Source of the DNA: Zantedeschia hybrid cultivar | Lineage: Eukaryota > Streptophyta > Magnoliopsida > Alismatales > Araceae | Assembly: GCA_030544215.1 (NCBI GenBank) | Contig: JARZZO010000002.1 | Span: 77,383,150 to 77,447,149 of the forward strand | Direction: 5' to 3' | DNA length: 64,000 bases | Shown: in pieces, positions 22,650 through 33,844 of the stretch | Layout: every line of letters begins with the position of its first letter | How positions within the stretch are numbered: the first letter of the stretch is position 1 | The notes under the pieces: model-generated | What the model saw: only the letters and a program-made list of their open reading frames with translations | Databases searched by the model: none | Told to the model about the DNA's origin: nothing | Translations under genes and position numbers: made by a program

Positions 22650-25600
22650 GGAAGTTCTCTTGACGTGACGCAACTTGCTGGACAGATACAACAGATTCAG
22701 CAGCTTCTCCAGACCGCTGGTTTCTTTTCTGAACCTTCCGCTCTGTCTGCTGCCACTGGTACTGTTTCAAACTGGATCTTAGACTCTGGGGCTTCCCATC
22801 ACATGACCTCTAATGATTCTATTCTTGTTAATTGTTCTCCTGTTCCACCACACCTCCGGATCCATACTGCAGATGGTACCCCTCTCTCTGTCTCCAAGTG
22901 TGGCTCCATTACTACTGCCTCTGACCCCTCTGGTCATCTCACCCTCTCTTCTGTTCTTCATGTTCCTCATCTATCTATGAATCTTGTTTCTGTTAGTAGC
23001 CTAGCTGATTCAGGATATCGTATTTCATTCACTTCCTCTTCTTGTGATGTGCAGGATCTACGTACCGGCCAGAGGATTGGAACAGGTCATAGAAAGGGTG
23101 GCCTCTACTGCTTGGACTCGTTGCATCTTCCTCGGTCTGCACTTACTGCGTCATCTTCTCCAGGCCGTCCTTCTACTTCTGTCGATCTGTGGCATCGTCG
23201 CTTGGGTCATCCATCTGCAGCTCGTCTTCGATCTCTTTTTCAGTCTGGTGTCTTAGGTCCTAGCCCGTCATTTTCTTTGTCTCATTGTGAAGGTTGTAAA
23301 CTTGCTAAACATACAGCCCTTCCTTTTTATTCCCATGAGTCTGTCTCCACTTATCCTTTTGATTTAGTACATTCTGATATTTGGGGTCCTTCTCCTATTC
23401 CGTCGATGACTGGCTTCTTATATTACGTCAGTTTTGTGGATGATTGTACGCGTTTTACTTGGGTTTACCTTCTTCACAAGCGGTCGGATCTTCTCTCCAT
23501 TTATCGCCAGTTCACTGAGATGGTGTCCACACATTTTCATTGTCGTATTAAAGTTCTCAGAACTGATGGTGCTCGTGAGTACCTTTCTTCAGACTTTCGT
23601 TCGCTTCTGGCATCCCATGGCACACTTCCTCAGCTCTCCTGCCCTTATACACCACAACAGAATGGTCATGCTGAATGCAAACATCGTCACATCCTTGACA
23701 CTTCTCGCACCCTTCTCCTTTGTGCCTCTATGCCCCGTATTTTTTGGGCCGAAGCTGTTCTCACATCTGTGTTTCTCATTAATATCACACCATCTTCTGT
23801 CCTGTCGGGTGGCACACCTTATGAGCGTCTTTACTCTGCCCCTCCCGACTACGGCCGACTTCGTACTTTTGGTTGTACATGTTTTGTTCTGTTGCCTTCT
23901 CACGAACGCACTAAACTCTCACCTCGAGCTGTTAAGTGTGTCCTCCTTGGCTACAGCACAGAGCACCTTGGATATCGTTGCTATGATCCTACTGCTCGTC
24001 GTCTTCGTATCTCTCGTCATGTCACTTTTCTTGAGCATGTTCCCTTCTTCTCCACTAACTCCCAGGATCTCTCCTTCATGCATGATCATGCTCCCTCTTC
24101 CACTTCCTCTATTGTTCCTGGTCTTCCGGGTCTTCTACCCTCCGATGACCCACCCACTTCTACATCTCTATTGGAGCCCGCGCCATCATGCTCCTCTATG
24201 GCTCCGCTGCCCACCTCCCCTCCTGCGTCTCCTATTTCTCCAGTCTCTAGTCACCGTGCTCCCGCCTTGGAAGATTCTTCAGGTTCTTCAGTTGATGCCG
24301 CTCCTGCTCCTACTCCTCCTCTGCCGGCTGTGGATCTTCCTCGACGCTACCCGCAGCGCCCTCACCGCCCTCCTGACAGACTTGGCTATGATCCTACTGA
24401 CTTTTATTATCCTCAGTTTTCCGCCTTTCTTACAGCTATTCACACTCATCAAGAGCCTCAGAGTTTCAGACAGGCTATTCAGTTACCAGAATGGCGTCAG
24501 GCTATGCAGGAGGAGATTCAGGCACTTCAGCAGACCCATACATGGGATCTTGTACCACTTCCTTCTGGTGTCTCTCATGTCAGTTGTAAGTGGATATACA
24601 AGATCAAGACTAAGGCTGATGGTTCTATCGAGCGCCATAAGGCACGGCTTGTGGCACGTGGTTTCACTCAAGAGTATGGCATTGATTATGAGGAGACTTT
24701 TGCACCTGTGTCAAAGATGACTACTGTTCGCACCTTACTTGCTGTTGCCGCAGTTCGTCGTTGGCCTCTCTATCAGCTTGATGTGAAGAATGCTTTTCTC
24801 CATGGCGATCTCACAGAAGAGGTCTATATGCAGTCCCCTCCTGGTCTTCCCGCTCCGCCTGGTTATGTTTGCCGTCTCCGCAAGGCCATCTATGGGCTCA
24901 AGCAGGCACCTCGTGCTTGGTTTGAGCGTTTTCGGCGAGCAGTTCTTGAGATTGGTTTTCAGGAGAGCGCTGAAGATTATGCCCTCTTCGTTCGTGATTC
25001 TCCTAATGGTCGCGCCATCCTACTTCTCTATGTAGATGACATGATCATCACTAGCGATGACTCGACTGCCATTGCTTCCCTCAAGTCTCATCTTCAGCAG
25101 CAGTTTGATATGAAGGATTTGGGGTTCCTTCGTTACTTTCTTGGTCTTGAGGTTGCATATTCCTCTCGGGGTTACTTACTCTCACAGCAGAAGTATATTA
25201 CATATATTCTTCAGCGAGCCTCTCTCTCTGACACTCCCATGGAACTACATGTTAAGCTTCGCCCGACTGATGGTGTTCCTCTGGACGATCCCACGCGCTA
25301 TCGTCAGCTAGTTGGTGCCCTGGTTTATCTTACTATTTCACGTCCTGACATCGCCCATGCTGTGCATGTCTTGAGTCAGTTTGTTAGTGCGCCTACTTCT
25401 GTTCACTATGCGGCTCTTCTTCGAGTACTCAGATACCTGCGTAGCACTATTCGTCGCTCGCTTCTGTTGTCTTCTACTTCCTCCTTAGAGCTCCGTGCCT
25501 ACACTGATGCTGATTGGGCTGGGGATCCTACTGATCGCCGCTCTACCACTGGGTTCTGTATTTTCTTGGGTTCTTCTCTCATCTCCTGGCGGAGCAAGAA

Positions 25601-25961
25601 ACAAGCAGTTGTCTCTCGCTCTAGTACTGAAGCAGAGTATCGTGCTATGGCTGACACATCTGCTGAGGTTATTTGGCTCCGACGTCTTCTTCGCGATTTT
25701 GGGATTGCTCTTACCACTCCGACTCCTCTCTACTGTGATAATCAGAGTGCTCTTCAGATTGCCAGCAATCCTGTCTTCCATGAGCGGACGAAGCATATTG
25801 AAATTGATTGTCACTTTGTTCGTCAGCACTATCTTTCAGGCGATCTGTCTCTCCCTTATATTTCGACAACCGCACAACTTGCTGATCTTTTCACGAAATC
25901 ACAGCCTACTCCACGTTTTCGTGCATTGGTTAGCAAACTCTCGGTTCATGATCCACCGTGA
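22650..25961 (+). CDS. copia Pol: protease, integrase, reverse transcriptase, RNase H
   Basis: Same frame as gag, open to TGA at 25959-25961 (about 1103 residues). Protease active site DSGAS begins at 22782. Integrase has the HHCC zinc domain (HRRLGHPS ... HCEGCKLAKH) and acidic residues in VHSD, RTDGAREY and QQNGHAE. The last block is usually NGVAER, so it is slightly altered. Reverse transcriptase carries KWIYKIK, FLHGDL, YGLKQAPRAW and the catalytic YVDD at 25029-25040. RNase H shows YTDADWAGD, SRSSTEAEYRA and CDNQSA. No frameshift is visible. No ATG lies directly after the gag stop, so Pol needs read-through or the stop is a recent inactivating mutation. Confidence 0.93.
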   Translation, partial: GSSLDVTQLAGQIQQIQQLLQTAGFFSEPSALSAATGTVSNWILDSGASHHMTSNDSILVNCSPVPPHLRIHTADGTPLSVSKCGSITTASDPSGHLTLSSVLHVPHLSMNLVSVSSLADSGYRISFTSSSCDVQDLRTGQRIGTGHRKGGLYCLDSLHLPRSALTASSSPGRPSTSVDLWHRRLGHPSAARLRSLFQSGVLGPSPSFSLSHCEGCKLAKHTALPFYSHESVSTYPFDLVHSDIWGPSPIPSMTGFLYYVSFVDDCTRFTWVYLLHKRSDLLSIYRQFTEMVSTHFHCRIKVLRTDGAREYLSSDFRSLLASHGTLPQLSCPYTPQQNGHAECKHRHILDTSRTLLLCASMPRIFWAEAVLTSVFLINITPSSVLSGGTPYERLYSAPPDYGRLRTFGCTCFVLLPSHERTKLSPRAVKCVLLGYSTEHLGYRCYDPTARRLRISRHVTFLEHVPFFSTNSQDLSFMHDHAPSSTSSIVPGLPGLLPSDDPPTSTSLLEPAPSCSSMAPLPTSPPASPISPVSSHRAPALEDSSGSSVDAAPAPTPPLPAVDLPRRYPQRPHRPPDRLGYDPTDFYYPQFSAFLTAIHTHQEPQSFRQAIQLPEWRQAMQEEIQALQQTHTWDLVPLPSGVSHVSCKWIYKIKTKADGSIERHKARLVARGFTQEYGIDYEETFAPVSKMTTVRTLLAVAAVRRWPLYQLDVKNAFLHGDLTEEVYMQSPPGLPAPPGYVCRLRKAIYGLKQAPRAWFERFRRAVLEIGFQESAEDYALFVRDSPNGRAILLLYVDDMIITSDDSTAIASLKSHLQQQFDMKDLGFLRYFLGLEVAYSSRGYLLSQQKYITYILQRASLSDTPMELHVKLRPTDGVPLDDPTRYRQLVGALVYLTISRPDIAHAVHVLSQFVSAPTSVHYAALLRVLRYLRSTIRRSLLLSSTSSLELRAYTDADWAGDPTDRRSTTGFCIFLGSSLISWRSKKQAVVSRSSTEAEYRAMADTSAEVIWLRRLLRDFGIALTTPTPLYCDNQSALQIASNPVFHERTKHIEIDCHFVRQHYLSGDLSLPYISTTAQLADLFTKSQPTPRFRALVSKLSVHDPP

Positions 25962-25974
25962 GTTTGAGGGGGGG
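25962..25974 (+). promoter_or_regulatory. Polypurine tract of the copia element
   Basis: GTTTGAGGGGGGG immediately precedes the 3' LTR, where plus-strand DNA synthesis is primed. Confidence 0.85.
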
Positions 25975-26166
25975 TGTTGATGTATATACAGTAGGTCTAG
26001 CTTTAGATTTAGTATGCTCTAGATTTAGTATGTACATATTGGTAAGCATGCTGGCTTCTTGCCCTATTATGGGCCTCTTGCCCTATTATGGGATCTTGTA
26101 CTTGTATATATCAAGGTTCAATACAATGGAGAAACATACGCTTCCTTCAATTCACTATTCGTAACA
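25975..26166 (+). repeat. 3' LTR of the copia element
   Basis: 192 bases, TGTTGATG...TAACA. It differs from the 5' LTR by an 8-base longer CTTGCCCTATTATGGG duplication and about five transitions. Confidence 0.93.
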
Positions 26167-26171
26167 CATAT

Positions 26172-27119
26172 GATGTTTTTTAAAATTCTCGAGGAAGAGT
26201 TTTTATAAAAAAACTTATCATTCTTTCTTTGTATTGACTGAGTTCAGTCCAAACCAGTGCCTTGCATGTTGCACATAACCCGTACATGCAGCCTTAATTT
26301 GCTCTTATGGTTTGTGCACACAGGTCCCTGTCAGCAAGGGGTTTGCACGCGAAGGCCCACGTCACTACGTCAGCCCTTGCGTGTCGGGGCTCTCAGGCAA
26401 CCCATGCATAAGGCTTGCATTCACGGGACCCTTGTGAACGGTGTGAAAGGTCTATGCGCAAGGGTCACTACAGGCCTCATGCGTAGTGGCCTCGTACCCA
26501 AGGCCCACGCACAAGCCCAACTAATAGGGCTAGCATGGGCCACCTGTCCAAAGGTCCTATAGAATATGGAAATTAGTATTCCCACTTTTTGCACTTAATT
26601 CCTTATTGAAAAATTCAGATTAAAAAACACGTGTTCAAAAGGGAAGACCTTTTTATTTTTATTTTTGGTATTTTACATCTATTTTTTAAATATCCAAAAT
26701 TGATTAATAATGTAATGTGTGTTTACTGAGGGGTCTCCCCTAATTTCCTTATTAATAAAGTGATTAGAGAGAGAGAGAGAGGACCGGTTAGGTCACGATC
26801 CCTCTCCTCTTCCTTCCCCTCTTCTTCTCCAACTTTTCCAACTTGGCACCGACCAGTAGCAAGGGCACCGCCCCACCCCCTCGCGCCCCACCCGCGCACG
26901 CCCAGGCAAGTTGCAGGGCCCCGCACTACCCCACCAGCGCACACCCAACTCGTGTGTGCCCTAGTGGGATCAAGGCAGGGACCAGCAAAGCCCCGCACTG
27001 CCCCACCAGCGTGCGTCCCACCCGCGTGCGCCCAGGGCGTTGCAGGCTGCTCGGCCATTGCGGGCGTGAGTGTACCACCTATGTGCAGGGGGGAGGCACA
27101 CTAGACAGTGCCCGGCCGG
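26172..27119. other. Intergenic DNA with GC-rich imperfect repeats
   Basis: 26250-26560 resembles 19260-19560. 26640-26790 is AT-rich and ends in a GA run near 26765-26781. 26830-27119 is C-rich, with imperfect repeats of CCCCACCAGCG and CGTGCGCCCAG. The GC-rich stretch resumes after the hAT-like element at 27950-28080 and may be the leader of the decayed copia whose gag starts near 28240. No coding gene recognised. Confidence 0.45.
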
Positions 27120-27949
27120 TAGGGGTGTTCACGGGTCGGTTTGGTTCGGTTTTAAGAAAAAAAATTTCAACCCAAACCAACCCGAATCATTGACAGAAAC
27201 CGAACCAAACCAAATCGAACAATTTCGGTTCGGTTTAAACCGATAAAACCGCCAGCCCACTGTTGAAGACTGGGCGCACTTAGACGGGCAGGAGGGGAAG
27301 GACACGGGTTGGGAGTTATTTTATAGAGCTTTTGAGGTTTCCGTTTTTCTGTTTTCCCGATACCGAACTAAACATGACCACCTAACCCATCTGCACAAGG
27401 CATGGAGGCAAGGATATCTTACGGGAGGCGCACAACGTCCAGCAACTCAGCAAGTGCATCTTGTTGCACGATGTCCAAAGCATCCAGCTATGCTACATGC
27501 AAAACGGATGTGCTGCTCTGTGCTGTCAACTGAACTGTGGGCTCTTTATTACATTGCGTGTTGTCAGTTGCTTGCCTTTTGGCCCTTTTCTCTCTCAATA
27601 CTGCCGCTTCTTTATTGCACCACCTGCTGTCAGCTGCTTGCCTTTTCTTTTTGAATAGTTAATACTATTGCTGCATAGTGCGTGGTGTCTAAATGTCAAC
27701 CAGGTGCTGTCATCTCCAGCCCAAAGCAACGGAGCTCAATAGGCGAGAGAGTGGGCCTTGGCCCAAATAAACTACTTCCCATTTTAAAAAATGAGAGACG
27801 ATTCGGTTTGAATGGTTCGGTTTGGTTTTTACGGGCTGGGACTTTTGGAAACCGAACCAAACCGAAATATCCTTCAAACCGAACCAAACCGAAATTTCGG
27901 TTTGGTTCGGTTTGATTTTTCGGTTTGAACCGAATAGTGAACACCCCTA
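27120..27949. mobile_element. Non-autonomous hAT-like element, 830 bp
   Basis: Terminal inverted repeats TAGGGGTGTTCAC and GTGAACACCCCTA are flanked by an 8-bp target duplication, CCGGCCGG at 27112-27119 and CCAGCCGG at 27950-27957 (7/8). Subterminal arms are packed with CGGTTTGGTTCGGTTT words and their complements. The centre has an imperfect duplication near 27530-27660 (TTTATTNCAnnnnGnnTGTCAG, then TTGCCTTTT). No transposase. Confidence 0.85.
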
Positions 27950-28239
27950 CCAGCCGGCCAACTTGCGTGCGGCCTTGCACGCCCAGACAGTAGAGCGCCA
28001 GCTTGTGCGGGCTACTTCGCGCCCTGGGGGGTCCCGCTGTACCCTGCAGTAATGCCCAAGGCCCCTGTGCAGAACTTCCCTAGCCCACATCCCTGTTGAC
28101 GTTGTGCCATTTATTTTGATGTGAATGTGTGTGGATGCTTGTGGATGGTTTGTTGGCGATGTTTGTTTTTTGATGTTGGAAGTGTAGCTGTGTGGTGCGA
28201 TCTTCCTTTATTGCTCTTTTTTTGTGGGTTGAGCAGGAA

Positions 28240-28905
28240 TGGCTGACCCGGCTACTACGTAGGACCTTGAGAGTTTGATTGGGTGCCTTATATCAGCACA
28301 GATATCTATTGTACAATCCGTCACCATTGCAGGCAGTTTAACTTGAGAGAATGAGTCCTTTAATGCCTTGCCCGTGACAGTCAAGCTTGATTGACCGACG
28401 ACATATTTGACCTCGGCAAGGAGTACTCATCTACTTTTGCAAGGACGAGGTTTGGAGGGATATTTGACTGTTGTGGTGAAGAAGCCTGCTAGTGATGCGC
28501 CTAGTGTAGCGTAATGGAAGATGAAGAACTCGGATGTTTTGGCTTTTCTTCTTAATACCATGGCACCCAATGTTGCCAGGAGTGTGCAGTTACTGGAGAC
28601 CGTGCATGCGGTGTAGGAGGCAGTGGCCCAAATGTTTTCACAAAAGCTTAATTATGCACAGGTTTTTGATATTTGGTCCCAGTTGCAGGAATTCGTCAAG
28701 GAGATTTATCTATGACAGAATATGCCACAGAACTGAAGTGTCTTTGGTCTGAGGCTGATCATTATAGAACATTTGCCCCCACCTGTTATGTTCATATTAA
28801 TGCCTTCTAGAAATACCTTGAACATGAACGAGTTCAGGATTTCCTTTATGGTCTTAATTTGGAGTTTGAGTCCATTTCTGTTCAACAATTAGCTCGAGAT
28901 GTCCT
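28240..28905 (+). pseudogene. Decayed copia gag
   Basis: Translated with stops and frame changes it gives NSDVLAFLLNTMAPNVARSVQL, FDIWSQLQE, MTEYATELKCLWSEADHY and QDFLYGLNLEFESI. That is the order of a UBN2-type copia Gag. Several in-frame stops (for example TAG after the codons for HAV) and at least two frame shifts make it dead. The zinc knuckle and everything downstream are missing; it stops at the LTR-like block that starts near 28906. Confidence 0.7.
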
Positions 28906-30466
28906 TGATAGAATTGGGTGGGCTTAATGCCAATCATAAACTCATTTTGTACATTTTAGTTCTAAATATTAATAAAAACAATCTTTTCATTATGTAGTTC
29001 TCGCATATTTAACTATCGTAATGAATATCCATAGATATATGTAAATGATATTGAATCATGATGAGATCATGATAGTGAGATCAATATTCTATAAATATTT
29101 GTATTAAACAGTTCTCGATCATAGGATATTTAAGTTGGACATCAAACATCTGATAAGATTGACACAAATTATTTCTGCTCATACGATGAGGGTGAATGAT
29201 CTCACATTCACTTGTGTGGTGACACTAAGACAAACTTGTGGGTGTTCATTAGAGAATGAGTTCACTGAACAAATTCGAATAAGAATCCCTAGATGGTCAT
29301 TATATCTAATAATCAACCAGGATATTCAATTGTTACAGTAGCGCAGTTGATCATTTGACCTGAGTCATCAAAGATATCTTACTTATAGACTGTTGTGTCA
29401 TGATTTTATGGCTTATGGACTTTAGCCATTAAGTATACAATAGTCAGTCTTTCAGACATAGTGAAAAACTTGCGAAGGAAATTGAGTGAACAACAAGGGA
29501 TCACTCACTCTTGGTATACCACTAGAGAGAGAATGTCCTATGGACGTGTACTCAGAAATCCTTGGCCATGGTCAACTGAAAGATGTGTCTTTCTAGAAGT
29601 TAACTGAGTACTGGAATCTATTCGAACAATGCTTTAAGGGTTTGACGTAGAAACCATACTCTTGCGTTGTTGGGGTATTAGATGAGTGAAGCATTAAATC
29701 TGTGCGATATCTGTAGACGGAAAGGTTTAACAAAGGGAATGACATCCCTTATATCTTCTGGGATCATGAGGTAGTACTTGGTGTCGTTCATGGTCAAAAG
29801 GTCTAGTAAATTTATTATCAAATGATAATTCACTTATTTATTGAATTAATTATTTAACATATGATGTTTAAATAATAAATTAATAAATATTAAATTTTAA
29901 AAATAGTTCTAAGTTTAGTGGGCCTAAAATTAGACTGCTATATAGGCCTAGAGGGTTACACACATAAAAGTTCTTGAAAGATAGTGAAAGATATCAAATA
30001 TTCTATTATCTGGGTTTTTGTGAAAAGCCGCAAGATAAATATAGAATATTTAATGGAGAATTATCTAAGGCCAAACTCTTGGATAATCATGAGAATTAAA
30101 CTTTGGTTTTATGTCTTATTCTAATAAGAGAGTTAAAAGGAGGCAAAATGGGTGGTGTACGTACACCACAAGCTTGGAGATTTTCTCTCTCCTCAATCTC
30201 TCTCCCTCCTTGTGAAGCACAAACTACTCTCTCTCTCCTCCTCTTCAACTGCATGGTGGATATTCTGAGATCCGGTCGACGTCTTCAAGCTGAGGAGGGA
30301 AACTCATCTGCGTTGGGAGCTCGTGTGGATACCTCTGTAGATTGTACGCTTGCGCGATTAGCAAATCGGTACTTCTTACGGAAGATTCGATACCCCGCAA
30401 AGGTGAAGAACGGTTCTTTTAGATTAATTTAATTAGTCCATTTCTCGATTCGAGCAACATGATACA
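28906..30466 (+). repeat. Putative long terminal repeat (unpaired)
   Basis: A 1.56-kb non-coding block starting TGATAGAATTGGG and ending AACATGATACA, directly followed by TGGAATCAG, a degraded form of the initiator Met primer site TGGTATCAG. Pyrimidine-rich patches near 30180-30250 and the ending resemble copia LTR U5 regions. The left boundary is a guess and no second copy is present, so LTR identity is an inference. Confidence 0.4.
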
Positions 30467-30566
30467 TGGAATCAGTTAGTTTTCACTGCATTTTTGTCGA
30501 TTCCTTACAATTCTTCTTAGCTTGGGATAGGTATTCTCTATTGTCCTAAGCAAGGAAACCCGATAG

Positions 30567-31060
30567 CTCATTCTCAAGCATCAAGGAAGATCAAGGTAGT
30601 GATTTCTTCTTTGGCAATAGGTGCCATGCCATTAAGTTTGTGGACTTTCTCGGTAGTGTTGTTCCTGTTAGGAGTCGCGATGACAAGCAACTTGTGTCTC
30701 ATGACCCAAAGAGCAACTATAACTACAAGTCCACATTCTCTGTTGAGATTTGCCCAATTTGCAGACAGGACTTGATTTGTCTCCCACCAAAGTTGTCAAA
30801 CAGTTTGGGAAATCTTGGGCCCTTGGTGTTGTGCATGAAAGTGAGTGATAGCATATTGCTTGTGGATCCATTTACACTAGGGAGTGCCTTTATGGATGCC
30901 AATCAGTATTGGAGGTTCCCCTTTAAGCCACTGCTCATCAGTAGGCAGCTTGTGGAATATTTAGTATTTAATGTAGAGGTTGATGGTCCAAAGATTACCA
31001 TTGGTAAGAAAGATTATGTCTGGCCTATGCTGAAGTGGCACGCACATCAGATGTTGGGAA
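30567..31060 (+). pseudogene. NMD3: NMD3 (60S ribosome export adaptor) pseudogene, 5' part
   Basis: NMD3 normally carries the large ribosomal subunit out of the nucleus through the CRM1 pathway. Here the first about 190 residues, including the Cys-rich N-terminus, are missing. Recognisable pieces are LILKH, a short deletion, then DFFFGNRCHAIKFVDFLGSV, PVRSRDDKQLVSHD, FSVEICPICRQDLICLPP, LLVDPFTLGSAF and QYWRFPFKPLLISRQL. The frame slips near 31020-31040. The copia element at 31061-36429 then splits it; the rest resumes at 36430. Not functional. Confidence 0.9.
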
Positions 31061-31446
31061 TGTTAGGAATTTTAGGAATACCTGGAGCGGAAGTCATCCC
31101 TAACGAGGAGGAAGACGACGCCGGAATCGATCTCCACGAGCGACGAGCCTTGAACACACGAACTCCGAACGAGGAGACGGTGTAAACCCTAGCACCCTCT
31201 CTACTAGTTTCCTCTCTCTATGTCTCTTGATGTGTATGATCTAATGGGGAGTCACAGACTTCTTTTATAGAGAGGAGAGACCAGTCCTGTTCAAATTATT
31301 AATGGATCCTACCCATTACAGGATCCTAATGGGCACTTAATGGGTTAAGCCCAATAGCATTATTCTATTAATTGGATGCCTTATGGTGTGTATGTGTGCA
31401 GCCCAGTAAGCACAAGTGAACCACTAATTTAGGTAAAAATCCAACA
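31061..31446 (-). repeat. 3' LTR of the nested copia element
   Basis: On the minus strand it runs TGTTGGATTTTTACC to CCTAAAATTCCTAACA. The adjacent CCAAGTGGGAGAA (31447-31459, minus strand) is the polypurine tract. Confidence 0.92.
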
Positions 31447-32109
31447 TTCTCCCACTTGGTCCAACTTGTCTCAAGCACATCAAATCTTCTTTTGAAAACA
31501 TACTAACTTGTATAAACATATATAGTTTTAAAAATACTCTTGAAGATTTGACATCATGGGCATACACCTGAAGAGAAAACCACGGTATGCGCGCGCACGA
31601 TAAAACAAAAACTACACACCATTCCAATTAACGGAACCTTAAAGATTCAAGAATAGAAAATCAAATGACATGGGCTATGACGGCAAATGCATTCAATTAT
31701 ACACCTCCTTCCATGTACTACAATGCCACCAACTTACTACAATTGAACATTAAATATGGAACTGTAGATAAACTCAAACATAATGTTTATCCATTGGTCG
31801 CCACTTAAACATACAATATGCCAGCCATAATCCATAACCAACATGTATACAAAATAAATGGAAAAGGCAGAAAGCAATTGAAGAATCATGATATAAATAT
31901 GATCACAAATAACTGAATGTGTCAGACTGAAAAGGTCACAACATATCGAGAGAACTGACAAGACCCATCCGAATCACATGACTACAAAACGTGCTAGCAG
32001 GTAGTCCCTTCGTGAGTGGGTCAACAACCATAAGATTCGTCCTAATATGTTCTATAGACACCTTATGATTCTTCACTCTGTCTCTAAGAGCAAAATATTT
32101 AATGTCTAA

Positions 32110-33844
32110 GGCTCTACACCTTTGGACGCCTTATTGTTCTTAGAGAAAAAGACCACAGCGAAATTGTCACAATATATCCTGATAGGTCTGGAGACGAAAT
32201 CAATAAATGATAGACCTGTGAGCAGATTCCGCAACTGGATGGCCTGTGCACTAGCCTCAAAACAAGCAATGAACTATGCTACCATCGTGGAAGCCACTGT
32301 AATACTCTGCTTCTCACTGTATCATGTGATAGCTCCTCCTGCTAAGAGGAAGATATATCATGTAGTGGACTTCCTCGAATCAAGACAGCCGTCAAAATCA
32401 GCATCAGAATATGCAATGACCTCTGACTAATCTGATCTTCTGTATGTGAGCATGAAATCTATTGTGCCTTTAAGATACCGCATGACTTTCTTGGCAGCCT
32501 TCCAATGATCCATGCCTGGATTGCTCTGGTACCTGCTGAGCATATCCACGGCAAAAGTAATATCTGGACGTGTACAGGTCTGAAGGTACATCAAGCTCCC
32601 AACAACTGAAGCATATGGGATAAGCTCCATCTACTTCCTTTCCAAGTCATTTCTGGGATACTGTAAGTCACTGAATTTATCACCTTTTACAATGGGTACT
32701 TTATCGGGTGCGCAGGACTGCATGTTGAACCTTTCTAAGACCTTTAAGATGTAAGCTTTCTGAGAGAGACCAAGAGTGCTTGAGGATCTATCTCTAGTAA
32801 TTTCAATGTCCAAAACATAGTAGGCATCACCCATATCTTTCATCTCAAAGTTCTTAGAAAGGAAAGCTTTAGTTTCGTACAATAAACCAAGATCACTATT
32901 AGCAAGTAAAATGTCATTCACATACAAAAGCAAGACAATGAAATTACTCCCACTGATCTTTAGGTACAAACATTCGTCAATAATGTTTTCCTTAAACCCA
33001 AAGGACAATATGATTTCATTAAACTTTATAAACCATTAGCGGGAGGTTTGCTTAAGTCCGTAAATGGATTTCTTTAATTTACATACCAAGTGTTCTTTCC
33101 CTTCAGCACGAAACCCTTGAGGTTGCTCCATATACACTTCTTTTATCTAGGTCTCCATTGAGAAAAGTCGTTTTCACATCCATCTGATGTAACTCTAAGT
33201 CAAAATGAGCTACCAAGGCCATGACTATTCTGAATGAGAGCTTCTTAGAAACTGGAGAGAATGTCTCATCATAGTCAATGTCTTCCCTTTGAGTGAAACC
33301 CTTAGCCACCAATCTGGCTTTATAACGTTCAACTTTGCCTTTAGAGTCCACCTTAGTTTTGAATATCCATTTACATCCAACAAGTTTGGACCCTTTAGGC
33401 AAGTTAACGAGATCCCAGACTTGGTTTTTAGCCATTGAGTCAAGCTCTTCTTTCATGGCTTCAAACCAATAGGCAGATTTTTCACTCTTCATGGCTTGTT
33501 AAAACGTCACTGGATCATCAATGTCACCCATGTCTACACTGTCCTCCTGTAGGTACACTATGAACTCATCAGATATAGCAGGTCTCCTGACTCTTTCAGA
33601 TCGACGCAATGTTGGCCCCTGATCCACCTGAGGAGGTGGTTGGTCAACAACCGCGACATCTTCTGGGTCTAGAGCAACTTGGGGTGGACCAACTACAATT
33701 ACTTGCTCCCCTATGATTTCATTCCGAGGAATGAATATGAGAACAACGTTGTCAGTTGTTACAGGTGTTTCAACCTGATCCTTTAACTCTTCAAAAGAAA
33801 TATCTCGAGAAGGTCCACTACCACTAACTTCGTCATCTTCAAGG
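32110..33844 (-). pseudogene. copia pol remnant: reverse transcriptase and RNase H
   Basis: Reading the minus strand: a proline-rich linker with RRSERVRRPA, then KWIFKTKVDSKG, ARLVAKGFTQ, MDVKTTFLNGDL, a frameshift near 33110, YVNDILL, LGLSQKAYI, RPDITFAVDMLSRY and SDADFDGCLDSRKSTT of RNase H. The catalytic YVDD has become YVND, and stops interrupt the frame. The remnant continues from the integrase piece at 35150-35660 once the inserted LTR is ignored. Confidence 0.88.

Larger units (their letters stand above)
20649..26166 (+). mobile_element. Nearly intact Ty1/copia LTR retrotransposon
   Basis: Order: 5' LTR 20649-20832, primer site, GC-rich leader, gag, protease, integrase, reverse transcriptase, RNase H, polypurine tract, 3' LTR 25975-26166. 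Integrase before reverse transcriptase defines copia. The target duplication CATAT is seen at 20644-20648 and 26167-26171. The LTRs differ by about five transitions and one 8-base indel, so insertion was recent on a plant time scale. The only clear coding lesion is an in-frame TAA between gag and pol. The short LTRs and single frame resemble small copia lineages, but lineage is not assigned. Confidence 0.95.

Noticed and set aside
23434..24720. 428-codon frame overlapping pol
   Set aside because: Out-of-frame shadow of the copia Pol; lacks any motif, while the main frame has all catalytic motifs.
30640..31185. NMD3-like frame as a working gene
   Set aside because: Its N-terminus is missing, the frame runs into a retrotransposon LTR, and the continuation after the element has several frame shifts.
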